Of a DNA stretch of 64,000 bases, positions 1-9,597 are shown in pieces. Each line of letters opens with the position of its first letter. Positions within the stretch are counted from its first letter, which is position 1. Where the stretch lies: NCBI GenBank assembly GCA_035533095.1, contig DATLUM010000040.1:62001-126000 (forward strand), read 5' to 3'. Made by a program: the position numbers and the translations under genes. Source of the stretch: Acidimicrobiales bacterium (GTDB taxonomy: Bacteria; Actinomycetota; Acidimicrobiia; Acidimicrobiales; Palsa-688). The notes under the pieces were generated by a model. The model ran no database searches, was not told where the DNA came from, and worked only from the letters and a program-made list of their open reading frames with translations.

Positions 1-1
1 T

Positions 2-613
2 GCGGAGCTCCCGTCGAAGCTCGGGCTTCCGTCGCTCCACTCGCGCTACTGGGATCCATTCCTGGCGGCCTGCGAGGAGACCGGCACGGTGCTCTGCCTG
101 CACACAGGCTCATCCGGGTGGGCGCCCCTGCCTTCGCCCGATCCTCCGTTCGAGCTGTACCCGACGCTGTTCCCCGCCAGCAGCCTCGTGGCGGCAACCG
201 ACTGGCTGTGGTCCCGTGTGTGCATGCGCTTCCCAGGGCTGCAGATAGCGATGTCGGAGGGCGGCATCGGCTGGGTCGCGATGCTCGCCGACCGAGCCGA
301 CTACGTCCTGGCCCATTCGGCGTCGGGGACCGAGAGTCGTTCGTGGAAGGGCGACCTGCGCCCCAGCGAGATCCTGGCGCGGAACTTCTGGTTCTGCACC
401 ATCGACGACCCAAGCAGCGTCGACGCGGTCATCCAGCGGATGGGTGCCGACCACATCATGGTCGAGAGCGACTACCCGCACGCCGACTCGACCTGGCCGT
501 CGAGCTACGAAGCGGTCAAGGCCAACTTCGGCCACCTACCGGACGAGGTGATCCGCAAGGTGACTTACGGCAACGCCTGCGAGTTGTTCGGGGTGAAGCC
601 CCCTCCGACCTGA
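2..613 (+). CDS. Amidohydrolase family protein, 5' end cut by the window
   Basis: The reading frame is open from base 2, so the start lies outside the window; the GTG at 89 is internal. About 203 residues are visible. The C-terminal pattern VESDYPHADSTWP matches the metal-binding Asp region of amidohydrolase_2 (TIM-barrel, metal-dependent hydrolase) proteins, and the preceding SEGGIGWVAMLADRADYVLAH segment is also typical of that family. The substrate cannot be read from this part. Downstream on the same strand is a MaoC-type hot-dog protein, which fits a catabolic, acyl-CoA-linked cluster. Confidence 0.8.
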   Translation, partial: AELPSKLGLPSLHSRYWDPFLAACEETGTVLCLHTGSSGWAPLPSPDPPFELYPTLFPASSLVAATDWLWSRVCMRFPGLQIAMSEGGIGWVAMLADRADYVLAHSASGTESRSWKGDLRPSEILARNFWFCTIDDPSSVDAVIQRMGADHIMVESDYPHADSTWPSSYEAVKANFGHLPDEVIRKVTYGNACELFGVKPPPT

Positions 614-668
614 CCGGTCACGCCCCGCAGATGTCGGCGTGGTTGAGGACTGTCACTCATGCTCAACC

Positions 669-674
669 TACGAT
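669..674 (+). promoter_or_regulatory. Candidate -10 box (TACGAT) for a leaderless MaoC transcript
   Basis: TACGAT ends 6 nt before the GTG at 681, so transcription would start at or next to that start codon. There is no Shine-Dalgarno before 681 and no convincing -35 hexamer. The same arrangement recurs at several other genes in the window. Confidence 0.4.
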
Positions 675-680
675 CTCGGC

Positions 681-1106
681 GTGTTGTGCTTCGAGGACGT
701 GACCATGGGCGACGCGGCCCCGGTGCTCACCCACACGCTCACGCGCGGTGATCTGATCGAGTACGCCGGCGCATCCGGGGACTTCAACCCGATGCACACC
801 GACGAGGTCGCGGCGAAGGAGGCCGGCATGCCCAGCGTGTTTGGCCATGGCATGTTCTCCGCAGGTCTGCTCGCAACGGCGATGACCAACTGGTCGGGGG
901 TCGGCAGCGTGGTGCGGTACAAGGTCCGCTTCGTGAAGCAGACGTGGCCTGGCGAGGAGTTCGAGACCAGCGTCAGGGTCACAGCCAAACGTAAGGAGGA
1001 AGGGAGGGGCCTCGTCGACGTCGAGTGCAGCCTCGCCAACAAGCAAGGGGAGGTGAAGGTCGCCGGCGAGGCGACCCTGGCCTTGCCCCTGCGCCTCGCG
1101 TCCTAG
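681..1106 (+). CDS. MaoC-like hot-dog dehydratase (single domain)
   Basis: A 141-residue protein. The segment GDLIEYAGASGDFNPMHTDEVAAK carries the MaoC/R-hydratase signature, an Asp-x-Asn-x-x-His catalytic motif, followed by FGHGMFSAGLL of the hot-dog helix. Family members hydrate or dehydrate (R)-3-hydroxyacyl/enoyl-CoA or related thioesters in the cytoplasm. I place the start at GTG 681 because it aligns with the usual N-terminus (LCFEDVTMGD) and lies just behind a -10-like TACGAT; an upstream GTG at 639 would add 14 residues. The opposite-strand neighbour is the partner-type MaoC N-terminal protein, and such pairs often form heteromeric dehydratases. Confidence 0.75.
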   Translation: MLCFEDVTMGDAAPVLTHTLTRGDLIEYAGASGDFNPMHTDEVAAKEAGMPSVFGHGMFSAGLLATAMTNWSGVGSVVRYKVRFVKQTWPGEEFETSVRVTAKRKEEGRGLVDVECSLANKQGEVKVAGEATLALPLRLAS

Positions 1107-1125
1107 ACAGGTCCGCAGGACCTCT

Positions 1126-1629
1126 CTAGCCGGCCGGTTTCCTCGCCCGGTGCACGAGGTTGAACCGGGCGGTGACCACCGGCTCACCGCTGCCCTTCAC
1201 GGTCCACCTGGTCTCGGTGACCAGGAACGTCATGACGTGGGTGTCCGTCTCGCGCTGGTAGAGATCCGAGATCACGTCTTGCGCCTCGAGCACGTCGCCG
1301 ACCATGACGGGCCGGGCGTACTCGAACTCCTGCTCACCGTGCAGGATGAGCCCGGGACCGAGCTTGCCCATGACCTCCCACATCGGGTTCGACGCCACCG
1401 GCTCCAGGCCTTCCTGCAGTTCGGGGTACTCCCCCCAGTAAGGCATGGCGAACGGGAATGTCGGCGGAGCCGGGATCGAAGCGAAACCTGCCGCCTGGGC
1501 CTCTCGCTGGTCCTGGTAGATCCTGCTCTGGTCCTTGACCGCTCTCGCGAAAACGGACACCGGAGCCCGCTCCACGGCCACCACCCTGCGGGCGCTCACC
1601 TTCCCTATGACGGTCGTGTCGAGCCCCAT
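1126..1629 (-). CDS. MaoC N-terminal-type (FAS1 dehydratase-like) hot-dog protein
   Basis: A 167-residue protein whose N-terminal half (VFARAVKDQSRIYQDQREA, then IPAPPTFPFAMPYWG) matches the MaoC_dehydrat_N group, which usually lacks the Asp/His catalytic pair. LHGEQEFEYARPVMVGD is the substrate-tunnel strand typical of HadA/HadC-like subunits. Such proteins normally pair with a catalytic MaoC partner; one is encoded convergently at 681-1106. The start is ATG at 1629. A role in (R)-hydroxyacyl-thioester dehydration is inferred from family and neighbourhood. Confidence 0.7.
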   Translation of the reverse strand: MGLDTTVIGKVSARRVVAVERAPVSVFARAVKDQSRIYQDQREAQAAGFASIPAPPTFPFAMPYWGEYPELQEGLEPVASNPMWEVMGKLGPGLILHGEQEFEYARPVMVGDVLEAQDVISDLYQRETDTHVMTFLVTETRWTVKGSGEPVVTARFNLVHRARKPAG

Positions 1630-1661
1630 GCCGGTAGCAGCACCTCCGTGGTCACCGTAGT

Positions 1662-3347
1662 ATGACGAGCGTGTCAGATTTTGATGTGGTCGTGCGTGGA
1701 GGGACGGTCATCGACGGGACGGGTTCGCCCGGCAGGAAGGCCGATGTGGGCGTCGCCAGGGGGAAGATCGTCGCGGTCGGAGAGGGACTCAGCGGCAACA
1801 GGGAGCTGGACGCATCGGGCCAGGTGGTCAGCCCCGGTTTCATCGACATCCACACCCACTACGACGCCCAGGTGTTCTGGGATCCGTGGCTCACCCCCTC
1901 GTCGTTCCACGGCGTCACGACCGTCGTCGCCGGCAACTGCGGCTTCTCCATAGCACCGGTTAGAAGTGACGGCGTCGCGCTGCTGGCGCGAACCCTCCAG
2001 CACGTCGAGGACATGAGCTTCGACACGTTGCAGGCCGGCGTGCCCTGGGACGGCTTCGAAACCTTCCCCCAGTACCTCGACGCTGTCGAGAAGCGCCGGC
2101 CAGCCCTCAACTACGGCTGCTACGTAGGCCACACTGCTGTGCGCCTGTACGTGATGGGAGAGGACGCATACGAGCGGCCTGCCACCCCTGAGGAGCTCGA
2201 CCGCATGAGCGAGATCGTCGCCGAGTCGGTCGCCGCCGGGGCGATGGGCTTCGCGAGCAGCGCGTCGCCCACCCACAACGGCGACAAGGGGCGCCCGGTA
2301 CCGTCGCGTGTGGCGGACCTGGAGGAGCTGCGGGCGCTCCTGCAGCCGGTACGCCAAGCGGGCAAGGGTGTCGTGGCGCTGCTGCCGGGGGGAGTGATCC
2401 GCCACGAGCAGGTCTTCGAGTTGCAGAAGGAGATCGGCCGGCCGTTCACCTGGACGGCGCTGCTGACCGTTCAGGGTTACCCCTACCACGAGAAGGTCAT
2501 CCGCGAGCACGAGGCCGCGTGGGAGTCCGGCGCCGAGGTGTGGCCGCAGGTGTCCTGCCGCCCGCTCGTGTTCCAGATGAACCTGGAGGAGCCGTTCACG
2601 CTCAACATGCGCCCGTCGTTCGCGGCCCTGATGGGGATGTCGCACGAGGAGCGCACCGCCGCCTACCGGGACCCGTCGTGGCGCGCTTCCGCCTGGTCTG
2701 AGCTGAGCGGCGAGGGCGGCGGGAAGCTGCCTTTCAACTGGAAGGCGCTGTCGGTGGCCGAGTCTGACTCGCGGCCCGACATGGTGTCGCGCAAGGTCAT
2801 GGAGGTGGCGGAGGAATGGGGATGCACGCCGCTCGACGTCGTGCTCGACATATCCCTCGGCGACGACCTGAGGAGCCGCTTCTGGTCGGTTCTGGCCAAC
2901 GACGACCCTGAAGGCATCGCCTGGCTGCTCCCCCGCGACCACGTCCTGCTGGGCCTGGCCGACTCGGGGGCCCACGTGTCGCAGCTCTGCGATGCGTGCT
3001 TCGCGACCGACCTGCTCGGCAACTGGGTCCGCGAGCGGAGCGTGATGCCGCTCGAGCGGGCCATTCACAAGCTCACCGGAGAGCCCGCGGCCGTCTACGA
3101 ATTGGCTGACCGGGGGACCATCGAGGTCGGCAAGGCTGCGGACATATGCGTCTTCGACCCGGAGACCATCGCTCCGGGGCCCCTCAAGCGGGTACGTGAC
3201 TTCCCCGCCAACGGCGAGCGTCTCACCGCGGACTCTCCCACCGGGATGACGCACATGCTTGTCAACGGCACGCCCATACGCGTCGACGGCGCCGCCGACG
3301 AGGAAGGCCTGAGTTCCGGGCCCGGTGTCCTCCTGCGCGCTACCTAA
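1662..3347 (+). CDS. N-acyl-D-amino-acid deacylase-type amidohydrolase (amidohydrolase_3)
   Basis: 561 residues, full length for the D-aminoacylase/amidohydrolase_3 group. The N-terminal beta domain reads DVVVRGGTVIDGTGSPGRKADVGV, then VSPGFIDIHTHYDAQ supplies the HxH metal ligands. Further family landmarks are GNCGFSIAPV, the DSGAHVSQLCDACFATD motif near residue 430, and a C-terminal GTIEVGKAADICVFDPE beta-sandwich strand. The family hydrolyses N-acyl-D-amino acids or cyclic amides; the substrate here is unknown. It starts at ATG 1662, divergent from the MaoC-N gene, and its 3' end overlaps the convergent SDR gene by 4 nt. Confidence 0.8.
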   Translation: MTSVSDFDVVVRGGTVIDGTGSPGRKADVGVARGKIVAVGEGLSGNRELDASGQVVSPGFIDIHTHYDAQVFWDPWLTPSSFHGVTTVVAGNCGFSIAPVRSDGVALLARTLQHVEDMSFDTLQAGVPWDGFETFPQYLDAVEKRRPALNYGCYVGHTAVRLYVMGEDAYERPATPEELDRMSEIVAESVAAGAMGFASSASPTHNGDKGRPVPSRVADLEELRALLQPVRQAGKGVVALLPGGVIRHEQVFELQKEIGRPFTWTALLTVQGYPYHEKVIREHEAAWESGAEVWPQVSCRPLVFQMNLEEPFTLNMRPSFAALMGMSHEERTAAYRDPSWRASAWSELSGEGGGKLPFNWKALSVAESDSRPDMVSRKVMEVAEEWGCTPLDVVLDISLGDDLRSRFWSVLANDDPEGIAWLLPRDHVLLGLADSGAHVSQLCDACFATDLLGNWVRERSVMPLERAIHKLTGEPAAVYELADRGTIEVGKAADICVFDPETIAPGPLKRVRDFPANGERLTADSPTGMTHMLVNGTPIRVDGAADEEGLSSGPGVLLRAT

Positions 3348-4255
3348 AAGCCGATCCCGAAGCCGGGGATCCCCTTGCGGCGTTCACCGAACAGACGCTC
3401 CTGCTCCTTGACCAGATCTCCTACCGTCCACCGACTGTCGCGGCTGACGCCCGAGGCGTCGCTCAAGGGTTGGATGAGGTGCACCCGCCCGCCGGTGACG
3501 ACGAACACCTGCCCGCTGATCTCGGCGCCCGCGTCGCTGGCGAGCCACCCTACGACCGGTGCGACATTGTCGGGGTGTAGGTCGTCGAAGGTCCCCTCCT
3601 CCCCGCCGGCCAGGAATCCCCCTCCGAGCGTCTCGGTCATGCGGGTGCGAGCGCGTGGGGCGATGGCGTTGACGGTCACTCCGAACCGCTCGAGCTCCCG
3701 GGCGAGGGTCAGCGTCATCGAGTAGATCCCGCCCTTCGCTGCGGCGTAGTTCGCCTGGCCCGGCGTCCCCCACAGTCCCGCCTCGCTGGTCGTGTTGATC
3801 ACCCGCCCGTACACCGGATCGCCAGCCTTGTGCTTCGTCCTCCAGTGCGCCGCAGCAAACCGCACCGGTGCGAAGTGGCCCTTCAAGTGGACGAGGATCA
3901 CCGACTCGAAGTCTTCCTCGCTCATGTTGAAGCTCATGCGGTCGCGGACGAAGCCGGCGTTGTTGACGAGGATGTTCAGGTCCCCGAAGGATTCGACGGC
4001 CTGTTGCACGAGTCGTCCGGCGCCGGCGAACGTGGACACGTCGTCTGCGTTGGCGACTGCCTTGCCGCCCGCCGAGACGATCTCGTCGACCACAGCCTGC
4101 GCCACCGAGGAGTCACGCCCGCCACCGTCGAGCGCGGTGCCGAGATCGTTGACGACGATGCTCGCACCCTCGGCCGCGAGTAGCAGCGCCTCACCCCTGC
4201 CGATGCCGCGCCCGGCTCCGGTGACGATCGCGATCTTGCCGTCCAGATGTCCCAC
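3344..4255 (-). CDS. Short-chain dehydrogenase/reductase (3-oxoacyl reductase-like)
   Basis: 303 residues. IAIVTGAGRGIGRGEAL is the NAD(P)-binding TGxxxGxG motif, ILVNNAGF the NNAG motif, and the catalytic Tyr/Lys pair is seen in ANYAAAKGG. The C-terminal extension (RWTVGDLVKEQERLFGERRKG) is longer than in classical FabG and resembles SDRs used in lipid or steroid side-chain catabolism. I chose GTG 4255 over an upstream start at 4282 because a good GAGGAG Shine-Dalgarno lies 5 nt before it. It probably belongs with the MaoC/amidohydrolase catabolic group. Confidence 0.8.
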   Translation of the reverse strand: MGHLDGKIAIVTGAGRGIGRGEALLLAAEGASIVVNDLGTALDGGGRDSSVAQAVVDEIVSAGGKAVANADDVSTFAGAGRLVQQAVESFGDLNILVNNAGFVRDRMSFNMSEEDFESVILVHLKGHFAPVRFAAAHWRTKHKAGDPVYGRVINTTSEAGLWGTPGQANYAAAKGGIYSMTLTLARELERFGVTVNAIAPRARTRMTETLGGGFLAGGEEGTFDDLHPDNVAPVVGWLASDAGAEISGQVFVVTGGRVHLIQPLSDASGVSRDSRWTVGDLVKEQERLFGERRKGIPGFGIGF

Positions 4256-4351
4256 AGCGTCTCCTCGCCACCGCCTGGGCAATCGGAGGGGGGCTCAGCC
4301 AGGCGTGGCGGCTCTTTTTACCACGGGCCGGCTAGACGGACTTCCGGCCGG

Positions 4352-4987
4352 TCAGCTGTCGGAAACCTTCAACCGGATGCCCCCGACGACCTCTGCGATG
4401 AGGTTGTACACGGTGGCAGCTAGGACGTTGAGCAGTGTCCCGGTCATGGCCACGACGGCGCCGGCAGCGCACGAGTACATGGCGATGGTCCCGGGATGCA
4501 GTACGTAGTGTTTGACGCCGAACAGAGATTGAACCGAGTGGTCGATCGAGTGAACAGCGCCCGCCGCGTCGGCGACGACCCACAGCAGGATCGACGCAAC
4601 CACCATCACGATCAACACGATGGTGTAGAACACCGCCGACACTTTCGCGACGCTTCTCACGTCGAGGTGCGTGACGGTCCGCACCTGCGGAGCCGGCGCC
4701 GGCGCCGGCCGGCCGCGACCCGGCGCCCGCCGCAGGGGCGTGACGGGCACCCCCACAGGGACCGCCGCCGAACGGGCCGAGATCCCGTCGGGCCAGGCCA
4801 CTGGGGGCCCCAACGGCGGCGTTGCCAACGACGAAGGGCCCGCCCGGCGAGAGCCCCTGGCCAGCAGGCTGTCGAAAAGAAGACCGGGCCGGCGGAGATC
4901 CGCCGGCCCGAAATCACCTTTCAGCGGGGCTCCCCAGCCCCCGCCCGCCCTCGACTCACTCTCCGAACGGACGGGGTTCTCCGACAT
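4352..4987 (-). CDS. DUF3566 membrane protein, last gene of the dnaA-gyrA operon
   Basis: 211 residues: a Pro/Ala/Arg-rich cytoplasmic N-terminal half, then a conserved region beginning VRTVTHLDVRSVAKVSAVFYT, with one transmembrane segment about residues 120-145 and a second about 170-200 (IAMYSCAAGAVVAMTGTLLNVLA). This is the DUF3566 arrangement found directly downstream of gyrA in many actinobacteria. Its ATG overlaps the gyrA stop by one base (TGATG), implying translational coupling. The molecular function is unknown. Confidence 0.85.
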   Translation of the reverse strand: MSENPVRSESESRAGGGWGAPLKGDFGPADLRRPGLLFDSLLARGSRRAGPSSLATPPLGPPVAWPDGISARSAAVPVGVPVTPLRRAPGRGRPAPAPAPQVRTVTHLDVRSVAKVSAVFYTIVLIVMVVASILLWVVADAAGAVHSIDHSVQSLFGVKHYVLHPGTIAMYSCAAGAVVAMTGTLLNVLAATVYNLIAEVVGGIRLKVSDS

Positions 4988-7491
4988 CAGCCGCTTTCCT
5001 CCATAGCCAGTACTGGTGCGACGGACGCCACCACTTGGCCTGGATCGAGTGTCACCACCCTCACCCCGGTCGCGTCGCGTCCTTGACTTGATATTTCCCG
5101 TACTGCCATGCGAACCATCACGCCTGACGAAGAAGTGACAATAATTTCGTCGTCGAGTCCCACCATAAACGCCGAAACAACACGACCTTTCTTCTCGGTC
5201 AGCTTGATCGCCCTCACCCCGAGACCTCCCCGGTTCTGGGCGTTGAAGTGGTGCAGTTGGGTGCGTTTGCCGTAGCCGGCGTCGGTCACGATGAGGATGC
5301 TGGTCTCGTCACGAGCCGGGTCGATGGAAACCACCTCGTCGCCTTGGCGAAGGTTCATGCCCCTCACGCCGGCGGCGTCGCGCCCCATCGGCCGAACGTC
5401 GGTCTCGTGGAATCGGATCGCCATCCCCATCCGGGAGACCATGAACAGGTCGTCGGAACCACCCGTGGTGATGACTCCGACCAGTTCGTCTCCCTCCTTG
5501 AGGTTGATGGCGATGAAACCCTCGCGACGGGACTTGTCGTACTCCGAGAAGGTGGTCTTCTTGACCTGACCGTTCTTCGTGGCGAACAGCAGGTAGCGGT
5601 CGGACGGGAACTCGCGCGTGTCGATCAGAGCCTGTATCCGTTCGTCCGCCGCCAAGGGAAGCAGGTTGACGATGGCGGTGCCCCGAGCGGTGCGCTCCTT
5701 GATCGGCACCTCGAAAGCGCGCAGCCGGTACACCTTCCCCCGATTGGAGAAGAACAGCAGGTACGCGTGTGCCGTGGTGTGGATGATGCTCGTGACGAGG
5801 TCCTCTTCTTTGAGCCTCGCTCCTTGGACACCTCTGCCTCCGCGCCCCTGCGTGCGAAATGACCCGGCCTGTACGGCCTTCACGTAACCCGCCTTGGTCA
5901 TGGTGATAACCAATTCCTCGTCGGTGATGAGGTCCTCGGCGGACATCTCACCCTCGTCGTAGGTGATGATGGCCCGGCGGGCATTGGCGAACTTGTCGCG
6001 GATTTCACCGATCTCGGTCTTGATGACGCCGCGCAGCTTGGCATCGTCGGAAAGGATGGCCTCGAGCTCCGCGATGGTCTCGCGAAGTCTGGCGAGCTCC
6101 TCTTCGAGGTTGGCGCGCCCGAGGCGCGTGAGGCGATGCAGCTGCATGTCCACGATGTGCGTCGCTTGCACTTCGCTGAACGCGAACGCTTCCGCCTGGA
6201 GAGCGGCGATCGCTCCCTGCCGGTCCTCCGAACCGCGGATCGCCGCGATGATCGCATCGATCATGTCGAGGGCCCTGATCAGGCCCTCGACTATGTGAGC
6301 ACGCTCGCGTGCCTTGCGCAGCAGGAATTCCGATCGCCGGCGGATGACCTCGACCTGGTGGCGAACGTACGCCTGCAGGATCTGGACCAGGTTGAGGGTC
6401 CGCGGGACACCGTCGACGAGGGCGACCATGTTCACACCGAAGCTCGTCTGCAGCGGGGTGTGCTTGTACAGGTTGTTGAGCACCACGTTGGCGTTGGCGT
6501 CGCGCTTCAGGTCGATCTCGATGCGGGTGAGGCCCTTGGCGGAGGAGTCGTTGGCGTCCCGGATGCCGTCGAGATCACGCGCGTCGACGAGATCCTTGAT
6601 CCGGCTGAGCACAGCGCTCGGGCTCACCTGGTATGGCAGCTCCGTGACGACAATGCTCGTCCCGCCGCGTTTGGTCTCGACGATCTCCGCCTTGGCGCGC
6701 ATCTTCACCGACCCGCGCCCGGTCCGGTAGGCGTCCATGATCCCCTGGCGGCCCAGGATGAACCCGCCGGTCGGGAAGTCCGGACCCTTGACGAACTGCA
6801 TCAGCTCCTCGGGCGTCGCCTCGGGGTTGTCGATTAGGTGCACCGTGGCGTCGATCACCTCGCCCAGGTTGTGGGGAGGGATGTTGGTCGCCATGGCGAC
6901 GGCGATGCCCTGGCTGCCGTTGACGAGGAGGTTGGGGAACCTCGCCGGTAGAACGGTTGGGACGGTGTACTCGCCCGAGTAGTTGTCCTCGAAGTCGACC
7001 GTCTCCTGGTCGATCCCCTCCAGCATGTGCGTCGCGATCTGCGAGAGCCGGCACTCCGTGTAGCGGGCCGCCGCCGGCCCGTCGTCGAGGGACCCGAAGT
7101 TCCCGTGGCCGTCGACGAGGGGGTGGCGCAGGCTGAACGGCTGGGCCATCCGCACGAGCGCGTCGTAGAGCGCCATGTCCCCGTGAGGGTGGTAGCGGCC
7201 CATCACGTCTCCGGTGACACGCGCGCACTTCAGGTGCGGCCGGTCCGGTCTGGCGCCCATGTCGTGCATGCCGTACAGGAGCCGGCGGTGCACCGGCTTG
7301 AGCCCGTCGCGCACGTCCGGCAATGCACGCGAGACGATGACCGACATCGCGTAGTCCAGGTAGGAGCGTTCCATCTCCTCCTGGAACTCGATCGGCTCGA
7401 TGCCTACGAGGGTGGTGCCGCCGTCATCCTCGTCGATGGCTCCGTCGCCGTCGCCACCCGCACCGTCTGGAGGCAATGTCGCGTCGCTCAT
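4987..7491 (-). CDS. gyrA: DNA gyrase subunit A
   Basis: 834 residues, normal length. The subunit breaks and rejoins DNA; the catalytic tyrosine is Tyr144 in AARYTECRL, preceded by the winged-helix motif [13 protein letters not shown]. The C-terminal beta-pinwheel has a GyrA box (QGRGGRG around residue 560). At the residue equivalent to E. coli Ser83 (Ala90 in M. tuberculosis) there is Met106, which is unusual; the acidic Asp110 (E. coli Asp87) is retained. The ATG overlaps the gyrB stop (ATGA). It works with GyrB to introduce negative supercoils. Confidence 0.98.
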   Translation of the reverse strand: MSDATLPPDGAGGDGDGAIDEDDGGTTLVGIEPIEFQEEMERSYLDYAMSVIVSRALPDVRDGLKPVHRRLLYGMHDMGARPDRPHLKCARVTGDVMGRYHPHGDMALYDALVRMAQPFSLRHPLVDGHGNFGSLDDGPAAARYTECRLSQIATHMLEGIDQETVDFEDNYSGEYTVPTVLPARFPNLLVNGSQGIAVAMATNIPPHNLGEVIDATVHLIDNPEATPEELMQFVKGPDFPTGGFILGRQGIMDAYRTGRGSVKMRAKAEIVETKRGGTSIVVTELPYQVSPSAVLSRIKDLVDARDLDGIRDANDSSAKGLTRIEIDLKRDANANVVLNNLYKHTPLQTSFGVNMVALVDGVPRTLNLVQILQAYVRHQVEVIRRRSEFLLRKARERAHIVEGLIRALDMIDAIIAAIRGSEDRQGAIAALQAEAFAFSEVQATHIVDMQLHRLTRLGRANLEEELARLRETIAELEAILSDDAKLRGVIKTEIGEIRDKFANARRAIITYDEGEMSAEDLITDEELVITMTKAGYVKAVQAGSFRTQGRGGRGVQGARLKEEDLVTSIIHTTAHAYLLFFSNRGKVYRLRAFEVPIKERTARGTAIVNLLPLAADERIQALIDTREFPSDRYLLFATKNGQVKKTTFSEYDKSRREGFIAINLKEGDELVGVITTGGSDDLFMVSRMGMAIRFHETDVRPMGRDAAGVRGMNLRQGDEVVSIDPARDETSILIVTDAGYGKRTQLHHFNAQNRGGLGVRAIKLTEKKGRVVSAFMVGLDDEIIVTSSSGVMVRMAVREISSQGRDATGVRVVTLDPGQVVASVAPVLAMEESG

Positions 7492-9446
7492 ATGTCGAGG
7501 AACCTCACGTCCTTGGCCTTGGTCTGCACGAAGTGCTTGCGCATTTCGACGTCGTCGCCCATCAGGATCGCGGTCACCTCGTCCGCGATCGCTGCCTGCT
7601 CCACCGATATCTGTAGGAGAGTCCGGGTGCTGGCGTCCATGGTCGTCGGGCCGAGCTCGTCGGCGTCCATCTCACCCAAACCCTTCAGCCGGTTGAACTC
7701 GTTCTTGTGGTTCGGGTGCTCTGCCATGAACGCCGCCTTCGCCGCGTCGTCCTTCAGGTAGATCTTCTCCTTGCCGACCACCGTCGAGTACAGCGGCGGC
7801 TGGCAGATGTACACGTAACCGGACTCGACGAGGGGCCGCATCTGGCGGAAGAAGAATGTGAGCAGGAGCGTGCGGATGTGGCTTCCGTCGACGTCTGCGT
7901 CCGCCATGATGCAGACCTTGTGGTACCGGGCCTTGGTGACGTCGAACTCCTCGCCGACACCTGCTCCGATGGCGGCGATCAACGCCTGGATCTCGTTGTT
8001 CTTCAACATCTTGTCGAGCCGGGCGCGCTCGACGTTGAGGATCTTGCCCCGGATCGGCAGGATCGCCTGGGTTACCGGGTTGCGGGCCTGCGTCGACGAG
8101 CCACCCGCTGAATCCCCCTCGACGATGAACAACTCGGCGTCTTCGGGTGACGTCCCCCTGGCACAGTCACGCAGCTTCTCCGGCATGCCGGCACCTTCGA
8201 GAGCTGACTTGCGTCGCGTCGCGTCGCGCGCCTGGCGGGCTGCGATTCGCGCCCGCGACGCCTGTACCGACTTAGTGACCATCTGGCGCGCCTCGGTCGG
8301 GTTCTCCTCGAGCCATTCGGCGAGCTTCTCGTTGGTCGCGCGCTCGACCAACGACCGCATGGGGACGTTGCCCAGTTTCGCCTTGGTCTGGCCCTCGAAC
8401 TGAGGATCCCGCAGCTTCACCGAGACTATCGCGGTGAGACCTTCGCGTATGTCCTCACCCAGGAGGTTCTCGTCCTTCTCCTTCAGTTGGCTCGCGGCGC
8501 GCGCATACTTGTTGACCACGGCGGTCAGTGCCTTCTTGAAACCTTCGACGTGGGTACCACCTTCGGTCGTGGCGATGCCGTTGGCGAAGCCGTGGATGCC
8601 TTCGTAGTAACCGGTGTTCCACTGGAGCGCCACCTCGACCTCGCCGTCCTCCTCGGCCACCTTGTAGTACGACACCTTCTTGAATAGGGCGTCCTTCGAG
8701 GCGTTGAGATGCTTGACGAAGTCGATGATCCCGCCGGCGAACTTGAAAATGGTCTCCGCGGGCTCGGCGCCGGGGCGCTCGTCCTTGAACCGGATCTCGA
8801 GGCCTGCGTTCAAGAACGCGTAGACCTGAAGCCGCTCGAGGATGGTCTGGGCACGGAACTCCGTCTCGTCGAAGATCCTGCCGTCGGGCCAGAACGCGAC
8901 CGTCGTCCCCGTCCTGCCCCGAGGCGCGTCACCGGTGACCTCGAGCTTGGTCTGCGGCTTGCCGCCGTCGGCGAACTCCATCCGGTGGTGCTTGCCGCCG
9001 CGGTCCACCTCGACGATCAGCTTCGTCGACAGCGCGTTGACCACGGATACCCCGACCCCGTGGAGCCCGCCCGAGACCTTGTAACCGCTGCCGCCGAACT
9101 TGCCTCCGCCGTGCAGTTTCGTGAGAGCGATCTCGACACCGGTCAACTTGTGCTGCGGGTGCATGTCGGTAGGGATGCCCCGCCCGTTGTCGATGACCCG
9201 GCACCCGCCGTCGGCGGTCAGGGTGACGTCGATGCGGTTGCAGTAACCCGCCATGGCCTCGTCGACCGAGTTGTCCACGACCTCCCAGACGAGGTGGTGC
9301 AGGCCGCTGGTGCCGGTCGAGCCGATGTACATCCCGGGACGCTTGCGGACCGGTTCGAGGCCCTCCAGGACGGCCATGTCGCGGGCGCTGTAGCTGCCCG
9401 CGCGGGCGTCCTTTTGCCCTTCTTCGACGGTCGTTTGCATCACCAT
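7488..9446 (-). CDS. gyrB: DNA gyrase subunit B
   Basis: 652 residues from the chosen start. The GHKL ATPase domain is marked by EVVDNSVDEAMAG, IDNGRGIPTD and GGLHGVGVSVVNALS; the transducer follows, then the TOPRIM domain with EGDSAGGS and DADVDGSHI and the C-terminal GyrA-binding region. I prefer ATG 9446, which has GGAAAGG 8 nt upstream, over the longer open frame from 9506. It supplies ATP-driven strand passage for GyrA and overlaps gyrA by 4 nt. It belongs to the operon running leftward from dnaA. Confidence 0.97.
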   Translation of the reverse strand: MVMQTTVEEGQKDARAGSYSARDMAVLEGLEPVRKRPGMYIGSTGTSGLHHLVWEVVDNSVDEAMAGYCNRIDVTLTADGGCRVIDNGRGIPTDMHPQHKLTGVEIALTKLHGGGKFGGSGYKVSGGLHGVGVSVVNALSTKLIVEVDRGGKHHRMEFADGGKPQTKLEVTGDAPRGRTGTTVAFWPDGRIFDETEFRAQTILERLQVYAFLNAGLEIRFKDERPGAEPAETIFKFAGGIIDFVKHLNASKDALFKKVSYYKVAEEDGEVEVALQWNTGYYEGIHGFANGIATTEGGTHVEGFKKALTAVVNKYARAASQLKEKDENLLGEDIREGLTAIVSVKLRDPQFEGQTKAKLGNVPMRSLVERATNEKLAEWLEENPTEARQMVTKSVQASRARIAARQARDATRRKSALEGAGMPEKLRDCARGTSPEDAELFIVEGDSAGGSSTQARNPVTQAILPIRGKILNVERARLDKMLKNNEIQALIAAIGAGVGEEFDVTKARYHKVCIMADADVDGSHIRTLLLTFFFRQMRPLVESGYVYICQPPLYSTVVGKEKIYLKDDAAKAAFMAEHPNHKNEFNRLKGLGEMDADELGPTTMDASTRTLLQISVEQAAIADEVTAILMGDDVEMRKHFVQTKAKDVRFLDI

Positions 9447-9597
9447 GGACGCGGCCTTTCCAGCGGGGGTAGACAGGACATCGGGCCGCCGGCCGCCGAG
9501 GCGCAAAATCGCAGGTCAGCAGCCCGAAATTCGATAGCTGTAGTTTACCAGAGGGGGGTGTCGGTTCCGGCCCAACGACACCCATTTCTTGGGGTTC

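Noticed and set aside
1674-3254. A 526-residue open frame on the - strand opposite the deacylase gene
   Set aside because: It is Arg/His/Gly-rich and lacks any domain; it is a high-G+C antisense shadow of a clear amidohydrolase.
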